DNA of 32,964 bases from Vibrio variabilis (GCF_003263785.1 NZ_JYJK01000077.1:1-32964), one strand, 5' to 3'. Positions 8,898 to 18,670 are shown, numbered from the stretch's first letter. Numbers and translations are program-made. The notes: a model not told the origin generated them from the sequence alone.

Positions 8898-9059
8898 ATC
8901 CAGCCTTTATGCTAAAACGTCGATCTCGTCCCGCGAATACGTTTGCCAACTTAGCCCCTTCATCACATCAAAGCCGCGAAACTGCTAAGTAAACAAAGCA
9001 CTATATGAAACATAGGTTCATAGCTACTAGGTTGTGCGCTTTTTTGTTTACGGCCTTTG

Positions 9060-9335
9060 TTAGCGTCTAATACAAGATGTACATCCCCGGCATGCCGAAC
9101 GGGTTGCGGGATCGAGACGGCCTCGCTGGATTTTGCAATACGCATTACGCAGAACTCGCCTCGCCGCGAACCAATCTTCTGGCTTTTGCATTAACAGATA
9201 GCCATTAAAACGCTTGAGAAGTGGCAGACGATATTCATCGAGAAACTTGCGGTCATAGTCGACTTCAAAATAGTCGAAGACCTGCTCAAGAGCAGTGAAA
9301 GTGGCCAGTTTGTCTTGGATATCGGTAAAGCTCAT
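9060..9335 (-). CDS. NifW-domain (nitrogenase-stabilizing/protective-like) small protein
   Basis: A 91-residue protein. The segment LEQVFDYFEVDYDRKFLDEYRL and LLKRFNGYLL follows the pattern of the NifW family, in which an F-x-x-F/Y-x-V-x-Y-D block leads into R-L-x-x-L-x-R-F-x-x-Y-L. The C-terminus is basic and has three closely spaced cysteines (YCKIQRG...ACRGCTSCIRR), which could bind metal. NifW proper helps protect nitrogenase. No nif gene is visible in this window, so the name should not be taken to mean nitrogen fixation. There is no good ribosome binding site upstream. The family call is from memory of motifs. Confidence 0.6.
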   Translation of the reverse strand: MSFTDIQDKLATFTALEQVFDYFEVDYDRKFLDEYRLPLLKRFNGYLLMQKPEDWFAARRVLRNAYCKIQRGRLDPATRSACRGCTSCIRR

Positions 9336-9497
9336 TGCAGCCGAAAAGAGAAGTGAAGGTACGAAGAGTGTATTAGAGATAACAAGAAAGAGGAAGCCCG
9401 AGACGTCATTCCCATAAATAGGAAGCCCCCTCGCCTCGAGCCTAATCTTGTTACGTTATTTGATTATCGTGCTCAAGTTGAAGCACTAAACCGTCAA

Positions 9498-10601
9498 TTA
9501 CGCTTGGTATTCTGGGTAGTCTAAAAGACCAACCTCGTTACCACCGAACAGAGTCTCTGGGTTGTGCGGTGCTAGCGGGTAACCGTGCTGAATACGACTC
9601 GGCAGATCTGGGTTTGCGATAAATGGACGACCGAAGCCTACCATGTCTGCAAGACCGCCAAGGATCGCTTGCTCAGCTTTTTCTTGGTTGTAGCGACCAG
9701 CATAAATAATGGTGCCTTGGTAAGCTTCACGCACTGCTGTTTTAAACTCAGCAGGTGTGTCTGGCGCATCATCCCAATCCACTTCAGCAATATGCATGTA
9801 AACCACATTGTGTTTGTCCAGTACGCGTGCAGCTGCCGTGTACGTCTCTACTGGCGTTTTATCAACTGTGCCGTTAAGTGAAGTAAATGGGGCTAGACGC
9901 ACACCCACTTTGTCCGCACCAATTGCGTCAACAACGGCCGCAACTACCTCATCTAGGAAGCGAAGACGGTTTTCGATTGAACCACCATACTCATCATCAC
10001 GGTTGTTCGCTTCTGAGTCGATAAACTGGTTAATGAGGTAGCCGTTTGCACCGTGCAGTTCGATTCCATCAAAGCCCGCTTCAACAGCGTTTAAAGCCGC
10101 TTGACGGTACTGACCAATCACTTCTTCAATATCTTGTTTGGTCATTGCGCGTGGCTCAACAACGTCAACAAAACCTGGCTCATTGCTGCCATTGTCAACA
10201 AACACTTTCACATTTTCTGCTTTAAGTGCAGACGATGAAATTGGCTGTTCACCACCGATGTTATCTGGGTGAGTAACACGGCCTACATGCCATAGCTGTG
10301 CGAAAATTGCGCCTTCTTTAGCGTGCACTGCGTCCGTTACTTTTTTCCAGCCCGCAATTTGCTCTTGTGAGTAGATACCTGGTGTCCAAGCATAACCTTG
10401 ACCCATTGGAGAAATCTGCGTGCCTTCAGCAACAATTAAACCCGCTTGAGCACGCTGTGCGTAGTACTGCGCCATCATGTCGTTAGCTACGTTGCCTGGC
10501 TGCGATGCACGAGAGCGAGTCATCGGTGGCATCACAATACGGTTTTTTAGAGTAAGCGAACCAAGTTGAATGGGTTGAAACATTGAATCTGTCATAATCA
10601 T
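9498..10601 (-). CDS. nemA: Old yellow enzyme family flavoprotein, N-ethylmaleimide reductase
   Basis: An FMN-dependent NAD(P)H:flavin oxidoreductase of 367 residues that reduces activated C=C bonds and electrophiles. FMN and substrate residues of the family are present: T28 in MPPMTRSR, Q102 in AQLWHVGR, and H183/N186 in the substrate motif HGANGYL (His-Asn rather than His-His). The C-terminal phosphate-binding part is IYAGRYNQEKA...VGFGRPFIANPDLP. The gene lies 20 bases downstream of gloA on the same strand, matching the known nemA-gloA pairing for electrophile and aldehyde detoxification. The start may be ATG 10601 or ATG 10595; AGG is better spaced to the second. Confidence 0.92.
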   Translation of the reverse strand: MIMTDSMFQPIQLGSLTLKNRIVMPPMTRSRASQPGNVANDMMAQYYAQRAQAGLIVAEGTQISPMGQGYAWTPGIYSQEQIAGWKKVTDAVHAKEGAIFAQLWHVGRVTHPDNIGGEQPISSSALKAENVKVFVDNGSNEPGFVDVVEPRAMTKQDIEEVIGQYRQAALNAVEAGFDGIELHGANGYLINQFIDSEANNRDDEYGGSIENRLRFLDEVVAAVVDAIGADKVGVRLAPFTSLNGTVDKTPVETYTAAARVLDKHNVVYMHIAEVDWDDAPDTPAEFKTAVREAYQGTIIYAGRYNQEKAEQAILGGLADMVGFGRPFIANPDLPSRIQHGYPLAPHNPETLFGGNEVGLLDYPEYQA

Positions 10602-10621
10602 TTGCCTATATCTGTTCTCTA

Positions 10622-11008
10622 TTATTTGCTCGATTGAATTAGCTCAATAGAGTAACCATCAGGATCTTTCACAAACGCGATGTGAGTTTCGCCGCCTTTC
10701 ATTGGCCCCGCTGCACGAGTGATGTTGCCACCAAGCTGTTCAATGCGCTCACATGCTGCATAAATGTCGTCACAACCGATCGCTATATGTCCCCAGGCAT
10801 TGCCTTGGTCGTACTGATCTGTGTCCCAGTTATAAGTCAGCTCGATGGTAGAGCCTGCATCTTGACCTTCGTAGCCAACAAAAACGAGTGAATAGCGATA
10901 TTCTTCGTTCTCGAAACGGTCTAACACCTTCATACCAAGAACTTCTGAATAGAATTTAATGGACTTATCTAGGTCCACTACGCGAATCATTGTGTGCAAA
11001 ACTTTCAT
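10622..11008 (-). CDS. gloA: Lactoylglutathione lyase (glyoxalase I)
   Basis: Glyoxalase I isomerises the hemithioacetal of methylglyoxal and glutathione to S-lactoylglutathione. All four metal ligands of the nickel-type enzyme are at the expected positions: H5, E56, H74 and E122. The length of 128 residues is slightly shorter than the usual 135. The start ATG follows GAGGGTAAAT. It is the first gene of an apparent two-gene operon with nemA. The upstream region holds a long AATTATC/GATAATT inverted repeat. Confidence 0.95.
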   Translation of the reverse strand: MKVLHTMIRVVDLDKSIKFYSEVLGMKVLDRFENEEYRYSLVFVGYEGQDAGSTIELTYNWDTDQYDQGNAWGHIAIGCDDIYAACERIEQLGGNITRAAGPMKGGETHIAFVKDPDGYSIELIQSSK

Positions 11009-11123
11009 ATTTACCCTCGCCTGAATCTTATGCGGACACTCACTAACATGGGTAAGTCGACGACATAAGCGAAATGGTGATTTCCAATTGGCGCTAGATT
11101 ACGACAAAAGAGAAAGTACGTGA

Positions 11124-11152
11124 AATTATCAGATATTATGATTTAGATAATT
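11124..11152. promoter_or_regulatory. Inverted repeat upstream of gloA-nemA
   Basis: AATTATC (11124-11130) and GATAATT (11146-11152) form a dyad about 120 bases before the gloA start. It could be an operator for a regulator of the detoxification operon. No regulator gene of the NemR type is adjacent. Weak support: AT-rich DNA gives such dyads by chance. Confidence 0.3.
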
Positions 11153-11188
11153 TTTTGGAATGATTCAGCAAAGACGTGTGAGCTCTAT

Positions 11189-11213
11189 GAAAAAGCCCAC
11201 TGTTAAGTGGGCT
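11189..11213 (-). terminator. Rho-independent terminator of the merR-methyltransferase gene
   Basis: On the minus strand AGCCCAC, a six-base loop and GTGGGCT form a perfect 7-bp stem followed by TTTTT. It lies 24 bases beyond the stop of the methyltransferase. Confidence 0.85.
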
Positions 11214-11237
11214 CTCTAATTCGTCAGCATCTTACGT

Positions 11238-12406
11238 TTACTGCTTTTGGAGGATAAACATGTGATAACCAAACTCTTCGGCAAAAAGTGTGCAGATATC
11301 TACCTCTCGTTTGATGTCTTTCCATGCAGCCTTTTCAGACATTTCTGGTTCAAGCTCTGTAACCCGCTCAGCAAGCGGTTCATAGTAGTTCGCCCATGCC
11401 TCACTGCTCATCGGAAAATGTTCGACAACCAGATAACCCGATTTTTTCATCTGCTCAAGACGTGTCTCAACCTGTTGGATATCCGGGTACTCTTGATTCC
11501 AAAAGCTCACAGACGCTTCGCTTGGCGTTGATGTCTTCCAAACCATGTCGCTCAACATGATATATCCGTGCTCGGCCAGCAACGGCTTCCATTGTGATAT
11601 CGCTTTTTCTACACCCATTATGTAGCGCTGCCTTCCGCCCAGATGAGATCGAAGCTTTGAGGTTCAAAAGGAAGTTCTTTCATGCTTGCAGAGACAGTAT
11701 CAAGCCTATCAGCTAAACCCAGTGCTTCAAAGCGCTCAGTAAGTCGGTCTAGCGCTGACTGTTCATTATCGATTGCAGTGATATGCGCATCGCTATTTTC
11801 AGCGAGCACTTTGGTTGCTAACCCCTTCCCGCAACCGACTTCAAGAAGCTGTTTAGGCGATGTTGGAACAGCGTTCAATGCTTTTCGTGTATCTTGGTCA
11901 CTGCCTGGCCCCCAGCGTTCGAGCGTTTCAAAGACCTTCATAAAGTCGGCCATATAAATGTCATGTTCGTTCATATCTTTTGATAACCATTTCAAACGCA
12001 GCGCTTCTTTCTCACTAAAGCCCTGCTTAATCAACCAATCTAAATGAGCATCAGGAGCGAGCTTATCCAATCCTTCGTGCCACGCTTTCAGATCTCCCTC
12101 ACCCAGCATTGCCGCCAATAAATCACGTGACTTCTGCTTATGCTCAATCTCTTGCTCAAGCGTATGCAAGCGGCTTTGCAGCAGCGTCCTGTCGACTTTG
12201 GCTTCTAAACACGCTTTGCACTCTTTTAGCGTCAATCCTCCCGCTTGCAGTTGCTGTATCAATCGGACTCGTTGTAAATCTTTGTCACTATAGACTCGGT
12301 AGCCATTCGCTAGCCTTGTGCCACAAATAAGCTGCTGTTTTTCGTAATACAGCAACGCTGTTCGCGACAAGCCCACCTCGGCTGCCAGCTCAGATATTCG
12401 ATACAC
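11238..12406 (-). pseudogene. MerR-family regulator fused to a SAM-dependent methyltransferase, frameshifted
   Basis: The N-terminal 70 residues are a MerR helix-turn-helix (MYRISELAAEVGLSRTALLYYEKQ) followed by a coiled dimerisation helix. After a helical linker, residues from about 185 carry a class I methyltransferase with SAM motif LLEVGCGKGLATK and acidic motif ITAIDNE. The frame stops after IWAEGSA at about 11622. Adding one T at 11622-11624 continues it as AEGSAYIMGVEKAISQW... to 11238, about 389 residues in all. The start is GTG 12406 after GAGGG. A MerR-type promoter with 19-base spacer precedes the gene, so autoregulation is likely. MerR-methyltransferase fusions are known in bacteria, but the ligand is not known here. 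Confidence 0.8.
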
Positions 12407-12436
12407 ACTATCGCCCTCGGTGATTGATGGTTATGA

Positions 12437-12467
12437 ACTTTAAACTATAAAGCTATAGACAGGTCAA
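12437..12467 (-). promoter_or_regulatory. MerR-type promoter with 19-base spacer and dyad
   Basis: On the minus strand a -35 box TTGACC (12462-12467) and a -10-like TAAAGT (12437-12442) are separated by exactly 19 bases. This over-long spacing is typical of promoters activated by MerR proteins. The spacer contains the dyad CTATA-AAGC-TATAG (12445-12458). It lies about 30 bases before the GTG start of the MerR fusion gene, which suggests self-regulation. Confidence 0.6.
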
Positions 12468-12477
12468 CGAGAAAATA

Positions 12478-12505
12478 CAAAAAACCGCGACAAAATAGCC
12501 GCGGT
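12478..12505 (-). terminator. Rho-independent terminator after the glutamate-synthase-like gene
   Basis: On the minus strand ACCGCG, a ten-base loop and CGCGGT are followed by six T. It sits about 55 bases past the stop at 12559 and separates that gene from the MerR unit. Confidence 0.8.
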
Positions 12506-12558
12506 GTTCCAACTATTAAATTTAAGCTGCAACTCAGCGATTCAATGGGTGTCAGACG

Positions 12559-14093
12559 TTAACGTTCATATCCCGAGTACTTCACGCCAGACAAATGAGC
12601 CATATCACGATCCCAAGTGGCTAAGTCGTTGCGGTTAAACTGACTCAATTCATGATGGCCACATGCTCTTGCCATCACTTGCATGAGCGAAACCGAGGCT
12701 TCAAAAAAGTTCTTAAGTTGGTGTGAGGCTTTGCCCACATTCAATCTTTGGCGCAAATCCGCTTTTTGAGTGGCAATCCCCGCCGGACAGTTGTTGGTAT
12801 TGCACATTCTCGCCGCCACACAACCTATTGATTGCATGGCACTATTTGATATTGCGACCCCATCAGCGCCCAGCGCCATCGCTTTCACAAAGTCCATGGG
12901 CACGCGGAGACCACCCGTTATGATGAGCGTCACTTTGCCACTCATTCCTTGCTCATCGAGATATCGCCGCGCTCTCGCGAGTGCTGGAATGGTTGGCACA
13001 CTGATGTGATCGCGAAACATTTCTGGTGCAGCACCGGTACCGCCACCTCGCCCATCAAGAATGATGTAATCTGCGCTGGCATCAAGAGCGAACTGAATGT
13101 CCTCTTCAATATGGTTAGCACTTAATTTAAAACCGATAGGTATACCCCCTGTTACCTCTCTTACGCGGTCTGCGAATGCTTTGAAATCTTCAGCGCTATT
13201 GAGATCTTTAAATGTCGGCGGAGAAATAGCGGGTTCTCCTTCGGGAATACCACGAACTTGTGAGATCTTCCCAATATTCTTGCTACCTGGTAGGTGGCCG
13301 CCAGTGCCAGTTTTAGCACCCTGCCCGCCTTTGAAATGAAAAGCCTGCACTGACTTGAGCTTGTCTTCATCGTAACCAAATCCCGCACTGGCTAACTCGT
13401 AAAAATAGCGCGAGTTCGCGGCTTGTTCCTCAGGAAGCATACCTCCCTCCCCGAACAAATGCCCGTCCCCGCGAGCTCAGCCCCATTGCTAGAGAGATTT
13501 TCGCCTCTTCTGATAAAGCGCCAAAGCTCATATCAGATACGAATAAGGGAATATTGAGCTTAAGCGGCTTTTTGGCTTGCGGTCCAATGACAAGTTCTGT
13601 ACCCACCACCGCATCTTCTAACAAAGGTTTTGTCGCCATTTGAGCTACCATGATTTGAAGATCATCAATGGGGCAATAGATGGCGTGGCACGCCCATCGA
13701 GGTCATAGGTCCGTGATGCCCAAGCTTTGAGAGTCCCTCGCGAGCGAGCTGATGAATAAACTCAACGGTGGGCTCTTCTTTGGTTTGAGTTGCAACCGGG
13801 GCGGCATCAGCAGCACTTGAAATACCCGGTCCCTCTTTGCCTATCATGTCATCTGAAAAGTTTTTATGCGTTCCATCGCAATAGGGAAGATTAGCGGAAT
13901 GCTTGCATCGACAAAGATACGCGTCACCGGTTGAGTCGGTTTTAAAGCTTTTCGGCTTAAACTCCGTACCCGCATGAGAGCCATCGCAATAAGGTTGGTT
14001 TTTAGAACGGCCGCATGTGCAGAAGTAGTAATCTTGATCTTTCGTCAGCTCAACTTTGACCGGGATATTATTGGCAATGATTGGTTTACTCAT
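12559..14093 (-). pseudogene. CDGSH iron-sulfur / FMN-binding glutamate-synthase-family protein, three frameshifts
   Basis: The reading frames line up as one protein of about 512 residues. The N-terminus has two CDGSH 2Fe-2S motifs (FCTCGRSKNQPYCDGSH and LCRCKHSANLPYCDGTH). The rest is the FMN-binding barrel of glutamate synthase: LNIPLFVSDMSFGALSEEAK, KGGQGAKTGTGGHLPG, DYIILDGRGGGTGAAPE and the Fe-S cysteine segment CVAARMCNTNNCPAGIA. The frame is broken near 13669-13672 (two G missing in LPHWDD), near 13485 (G5 read as G4) and near 13453 (G5 read as G4, in CSGEGGMLPEE). Each correction restores family sequence exactly. The fused CDGSH domain probably supplies electrons. The physiological reaction of this stand-alone synthase-like family is uncertain. 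Confidence 0.85.
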
Positions 14094-14195
14094 AGTGCTT
14101 CCTTGATCGGATTATAGTTATCGCACTGTAAAGCGTAGAACATCTCCAGATTTTAATCGCAAGCGCACGCTGTCATACCTTGATGTTGTGGTCGT

Positions 14196-14221
14196 AAAAA
14201 AGCCAACTACTTGAGTTGGCT
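14196..14221 (-). terminator. Rho-independent terminator of the large exported-protein gene
   Basis: On the minus strand AGCCAACT, a five-base loop and AGTTGGCT form an 8-bp perfect stem followed by TTTTT. It begins 24 bases beyond the restored stop at 14245, which independently supports placing the gene's end there rather than at 14482. Confidence 0.88.
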
Positions 14222-14244
14222 TATTCATGAGCGACTTACAAACC

Positions 14245-16553
14245 TTAGAAAGGAGCAAGACAATCAGTGTAACTTTGAGGCGCTACTGGCAGCGCATCAT
14301 TGTTGTTGAAGCCATCAATGGTCGCAGCTAGTGAGATGATGGCTGAGACATCGTTTGACGACCATGTGTTGACCGCCAATGTAATAACCTCATCTATCGT
14401 CATCCAAGTACCATTAACCTCTATCGAGCTGCTCCAGATAATCCATCCATTCCAGGCGATGCCGTGTGTTGAAGATAAACGCTAACAGTTGCTGAGCGAG
14501 CTGCTCTTTATGCATGTTTTCTTCTGCATTGCCATTACTGTCAACAAGGAACTGTGAGACCTCAGACTGCCAGGTCCCCGCTTCCCATATCTGGCTATCG
14601 CCACTAAAGCTGCGGCAACGGGTGCACCGCCTTGGAACATTCCATCAAACGGCTCGTCGCCGGCGCCAAAGTAGGCCGATGGTGAACTGTATGGTGCAAG
14701 GCTGTTCACGTATGTCCGATCGGACTCGTCTAGCTCAGAAAGCCCATTCTTGTTGTGCCAATACCCTTTGGTATCGAAGTTAACAAGGACATCGCAGCTG
14801 TTATGGAAGACGAAGGTATCGCCTGTGTTGCCGTCGGTACGATTAACCACTTCACCATCAATAACAGGTAAGCCGTTGACGTAAGTAAGTACAGATTGAA
14901 CGTCAAATTCGACTTTGTCGGCCGTGGTATTACCCCACCCTGGAGCTTGACTCAAGCTCTCACTGACTTCGTAAGGGGCGAAATCACCTCGAATATTAGG
15001 AACCAAAGCTCTAAAGACTGCACACCCATTATCGCCTGTACTTTTGCTGATTACTCGATTGTACATGCCACTAATATCGTTACCAAAGATGGCGACAAGC
15101 TCAGTCCAGAGATCTGGAGTCGCTTGCGGATTGATATCATCTGGCAATGGCACACTTAAAGGCACCATCAGCTTCACTGGCCAGTTGAGAATATACCCTT
15201 CGCCATCGTCTTTCATGCCATTTTTATTGCGGTCAAACACTTTACACACGCTGATATCCGCAATACCGATACTACCAAACGCGACGACAAGCACAGGATC
15301 TGGATCTTCGCCTTTTTTGCCCTGAGCGGGATCGGCAAAGTCTGTTGGAGTAAAGCCATCATCGGTTTGCTCTCCAGAATCTCGACTGATCACAGCGGCA
15401 CCCTCACCTTGGTCACACGCAAGTGGCGACATAAACCCTAATCGCAATGCCCCATCATTATGGCGCGCAGCGAAGTTACGCAGCTCTGCAAAGGTCGTAA
15501 AATGGGTAAAGTTGGCATTGAGAGGAGCGACGCCGTTCACGCTCGCAAACCACATAAAGTGATCCACCGACCAAGCCAGCATTTCCTGCTCCAATACGCT
15601 AAACGTAATTGGCAACGCTTCTGAGCCCGTGGTGCGGAAAATACTTCGGCTTGCAAACGGGTCAGTCACACCAAAGTCCCAGTTTTCGATAAGCTCGTCG
15701 CCGTTTGCAGGATTGGTGTAATCCGGATCGTATTGGCAATTTAAGTTCTTATCATGGAAGGAGCGCAAAGCAATATCGTAGGTAACAGGCACATCTCGGT
15801 CACCAAGGCGAACCTTAAAGTTATCCGTTTTAGAAAACCGAGGAACAAATCCAAACACCCCACTACAGTTCTCGCCTGTTGCACCGTTGTCTACATTGCC
15901 ATTACACGCATCGTAGACGCTGTCGTAGGTAGACGCCCAAGCTTTGTAAACGCCACCAGCATTGGGGGTATTGGCAAATGGGTATAGCTGAATGGTATCG
16001 CCTTCTGCCAGCTCTCCGCCATTCTCAGCGATGTACTCACTGCCTAAGACATGTGAACAAGGTATCTCTTGTTCAACCCATTGCCCTTTGACTTTTTGGG
16101 TAACGGTGTAAGTCGGATTAGTGAGTGTAATACCATCTTCACCATCGAAGTAGAACAGACGACATTCAAGTGGTTCTGCTGCAAAAGTTTCGGCGTTTTT
16201 GGGTCCACCTTTTCCTTTTACGGCTTCATAGCAGGTACCGCCATTCACACCGGTATCAGGTTCAATGCTAGAGAGTAAACACTTGCCAGAAGGATTGGTT
16301 ACCTGAAAATAATAATAACCCGCCGGAAGCGCAGCGGCACTGCCGGGGCGTTTGGACCAGGACCACCATCTAAAAACACTTCCAGTTTCGATTCATAACG
16401 CACATTCTCATTAACGATTTCTCCTCCGGGAGTGGTCGTGAAAATGGCACCATCTAGTTTGGCAAACGCATGTCCTGACAAAGCAAGCGAAGACGCTAAC
16501 ACTGCCGAGAAACACAGGCGCTGAGTATGAGTTGTAGTTCGCTGAGAGTTCAT
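14245..16553 (-). pseudogene. Large exported protein with an SdrD B-like segment, frameshifted
   Basis: The start ATG 16553 follows AAGGAG and gives a Sec signal peptide (LCFSAVLASSLALSGHAFA). The frame breaks near 16345 (one base missing) and resumes as LPAGYYYFQVTNPSGKCLLS for about 560 residues. It breaks again near 14607 (T-run one short) and near 14466 (one AC unit short), then runs to TAA at 14245. Restored length is about 770 residues. The middle has a segment VCKVFDRNKNGMKDDGEGYI like SdrD B / prealbumin-like domains, and paired cysteines are frequent. No C-terminal LPxTG, autotransporter or PEP-CTERM signal is seen, so it is probably periplasmic or secreted. Function unknown. The adjacent sigma-54 activator and candidate promoter suggest dedicated control. 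Confidence 0.75.
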
Positions 16554-16591
16554 TCCTTACTCCTTACGAGTTCTGATTGAACTGTAACAAC

Positions 16592-16606
16592 TGCAAATCC
16601 TATTCC
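16592..16606 (-). promoter_or_regulatory. Candidate sigma-54 promoter of the exported-protein gene
   Basis: On the minus strand GG, ten bases, then GC, within CGGAATAGGATTTGCAG. The -12 part (TTTGCA) is a perfect match to consensus and the -24 part keeps only the GG. It lies about 40 bases before ATG 16553. A sigma-54 activator gene is the next gene upstream. Confidence 0.45.
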
Positions 16607-16702
16607 GTGATTAAGGTCATGATTTTATTGACTATGAAAGACTCAGCGAACAGTGCAGAACGCTAACATTTTGATAGTTGGGTAATTTGGTTTTACAGGG
16701 GG

Positions 16703-16719
16703 CGTTACAACCTGTAACG
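16703..16719. promoter_or_regulatory. Palindrome, candidate upstream activating sequence
   Basis: CGTTACAACCTGTAACG is a perfect 7-bp dyad with a three-base centre. It lies about 100 bases upstream of the candidate sigma-54 promoter, a usual distance for an enhancer-binding protein site, and 25 bases after the end of the activator gene. Confidence 0.5.
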
Positions 16720-16743
16720 AATTACGAAGGCCAGCTGGAATAT

Positions 16744-17657
16744 CTAGCTATCCAGCTCTAGCTTATGCTTCTTGATTAATCGATACAGCGTTGGACGGGA
16801 GATATTGAGATACCTTGCGGCGGCGGTCATATTGTACTTGTGATCCCTTATCACCTTCTCTATGTGTTTGGATGCGAGTTGGTTGTGGTCAACACTTCGA
16901 AAGTCACACACCATATCAATACCGAGTGCTTCCGGCTCAATGACACTGCCTGGGCTAGCACAACCGCTCTTTTGATAACATTCTTCAGCTCTCTAATGTT
17001 ACCCGGCCACGGGTGATGCTTTAAGACAGTAATGCTGGCAGCAGATAGGGTGAGTGGTGCACGTTCAGATGTGAGTAACTCTTGTTTGAGAAAGGAGTTG
17101 GCGAGCACTTCAATATCACTCGCCCGCTCCCTCAAAGAAGGTATCGACAGCGGAAGGACATTTAGGCGATAAAACAAATCCGGTCTAAAATCCCCTTTCT
17201 TCATTAAATCATCGAGTGAATCGTTGGTCGCAGCAATGACACGGCAATCGACAATGTCACTGCAGTCAGCACCAAGGCTATGTACCTCTTTCGATTCCAG
17301 AAAGTGAAGTAAGTGCCCTTGAACTTCTAACGGCATATCGCCAATTTCATCGAGAAATAGCGTCCCTTTGTTCGCTCTCTTAATGAAACCGATATGATGT
17401 TTGACAGCGCCAGTGAAGGCTCCTTTTTCGTGCCCAAACAGCTCAGATTCAATTAACGAACGAGGGATTGAACCGCAGTTGATTTCGACGAAAGGACCTT
17501 TGGAGCGCTGAGATAATTGATGAATGAGCTTAGCACAGCGACTTTTACCTACACCAGTCTCTCCCTGAATCAGTATTTCACTGTCACTGGCTGCATATAG
17601 AGAAATCCGTTTATTAGTAATATCAATGGCTTTGCTGACCCCACTTAAGCCAGTCAA
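16744..17657 (-). pseudogene. Sigma-54-dependent transcriptional activator without receiver domain, frameshifted near the C-terminus
   Basis: An AAA+ enhancer-binding protein that would remodel sigma-54 RNA polymerase. It has Walker A GETGVGKS, the sigma-54 contact loop GAFTGA, Walker B LFLDEIGD and the sensor segment FRPDLFYRLNVLPLSIPSLRER. The frame breaks near 16940 just before the DNA-binding domain; one added base restores a Fis-type helix-turn-helix (NMTAAARYLNISRPTLYRLI) ending at TAG 16744. The open frame reaches ATG 17714, but TTG 17657 has AGGAGG five bases upstream and starts at the domain edge, so I chose it. There is no N-terminal sensory domain, as in PspF-like activators, so activity must be controlled otherwise. 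It is downstream of the GntR gene on the same strand. Confidence 0.82.
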
Positions 17658-17779
17658 AGAATCCTCCTCACTAAACTTAACGACTACTCCTAATAGTCTA
17701 GCTGTCATCATCAAATGAAGAGGGGTGAAAGCGTCTCATTTATAAGACACTCCAGCCGAGAATAATTAAGTCGTTGTTG

Positions 17780-18496
17780 TTACAGCTGAGTCTCGCTTTT
17801 CACGTACGTTGTTGAGAACTCAAACGACTCACACAGATGCTTTGCCACTGAATACTCAAACAGTTGACCATTATCCAGGTACGCATTTTGTGCCACACAG
17901 ACCAAATGCTCACCCGTTGGTATGCCTAGATACTCTCCCTCGGTCGATGTTGCGTGCCCTACCGTAATCTTGAGATTCGCGCTGTGAACGGTTTGATTGA
18001 GCTGCTCGCTCAGGTAGCCATAAATCGACGATTTAACATGTTCGATAGACAAATTAGAAACCGTAGCCTTAGATAAGTAGATGTACTCAATAATCGTTGG
18101 CACGCCGTCTAAAATACGAACTCGAGTGATGCTGTAGACCTCATCGCCGACCGCACATTTTAGTTTCACCGCGATGTCTTCTGTCGCTTCCAGTAACTTA
18201 AACGTAACAACTCGAGTATTAACGGTTTGCCCGCGATCCTCAGCTCGCTTTTTAGTTCCAAGTAGGTGAGATTGAGACACTGCACTCGAACGCTGCTTTA
18301 CAAACGAACCTGAGCCACGTTTGCGTACCACCAACCCTTCTTTGACAAGAAAGTCTAGCGCCTTCTTAAGCGTTATCTCACTGCACTCAAACTCTCGAGC
18401 TAGCGCCTTACCATCAGGGAGCTTATCGGACGCACTGTAGTATCCCGATAAAATACGCTGCTTCATTTCACTATAAATGCCCTGATATTTGACCAT
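17780..18496 (-). CDS. GntR-family (HutC/UTRA) transcriptional regulator of the beta-glucosidase
   Basis: Residues 5-70 form a GntR winged helix-turn-helix (YQGIYSEMKQRILSG...LPDGKALAREFECSEITLKK...LVVRKRGSGSFV). Residues from about 90 to the end form a UTRA effector domain (VGDEVYSITRVRILDGVPTIIEYIYL). UTRA domains often bind phosphorylated sugars or related ligands. The gene is divergent from the GH1 6-phospho-beta-glucosidase gene. Two AAACC-centred palindromes lie in the space between them, so a simple sugar-responsive repressor circuit is likely. The 238-residue length is normal for the family. Confidence 0.88.
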   Translation of the reverse strand: MVKYQGIYSEMKQRILSGYYSASDKLPDGKALAREFECSEITLKKALDFLVKEGLVVRKRGSGSFVKQRSSAVSQSHLLGTKKRAEDRGQTVNTRVVTFKLLEATEDIAVKLKCAVGDEVYSITRVRILDGVPTIIEYIYLSKATVSNLSIEHVKSSIYGYLSEQLNQTVHSANLKITVGHATSTEGEYLGIPTGEHLVCVAQNAYLDNGQLFEYSVAKHLCESFEFSTTYVKSETQL

Positions 18497-18586
18497 TTCA
18501 CCGACTCACTTTCTCTAGTGCTTGATGCACACTTAAACTAACGCCGAGACTACTTGCTATCAACGTTAGACTCAAGCATTTCAACA

Positions 18587-18601
18587 TAAACCTATGGTTT
18601 A
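18587..18601. promoter_or_regulatory. Candidate GntR operator 1
   Basis: TAAACCTATGGTTTA is a 6-bp dyad with a three-base centre, near the gntR side of the divergent intergenic region. It shares the AAACC/GGTTT arms with the second site about 84 bases away. Confidence 0.55.
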
Positions 18602-18670
18602 AATGTCTAAAATGTCAACAAATAAAAATATACGGCGATCAAGATCTAATTTTTAAACCATAAAGATTAC

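Noticed and set aside
14300..14485. Plus-strand open frame over the end of the exported-protein gene
   Set aside because: The minus-strand frame here continues the exported protein to a stop just before a strong terminator; the plus frame has no ribosome binding site.
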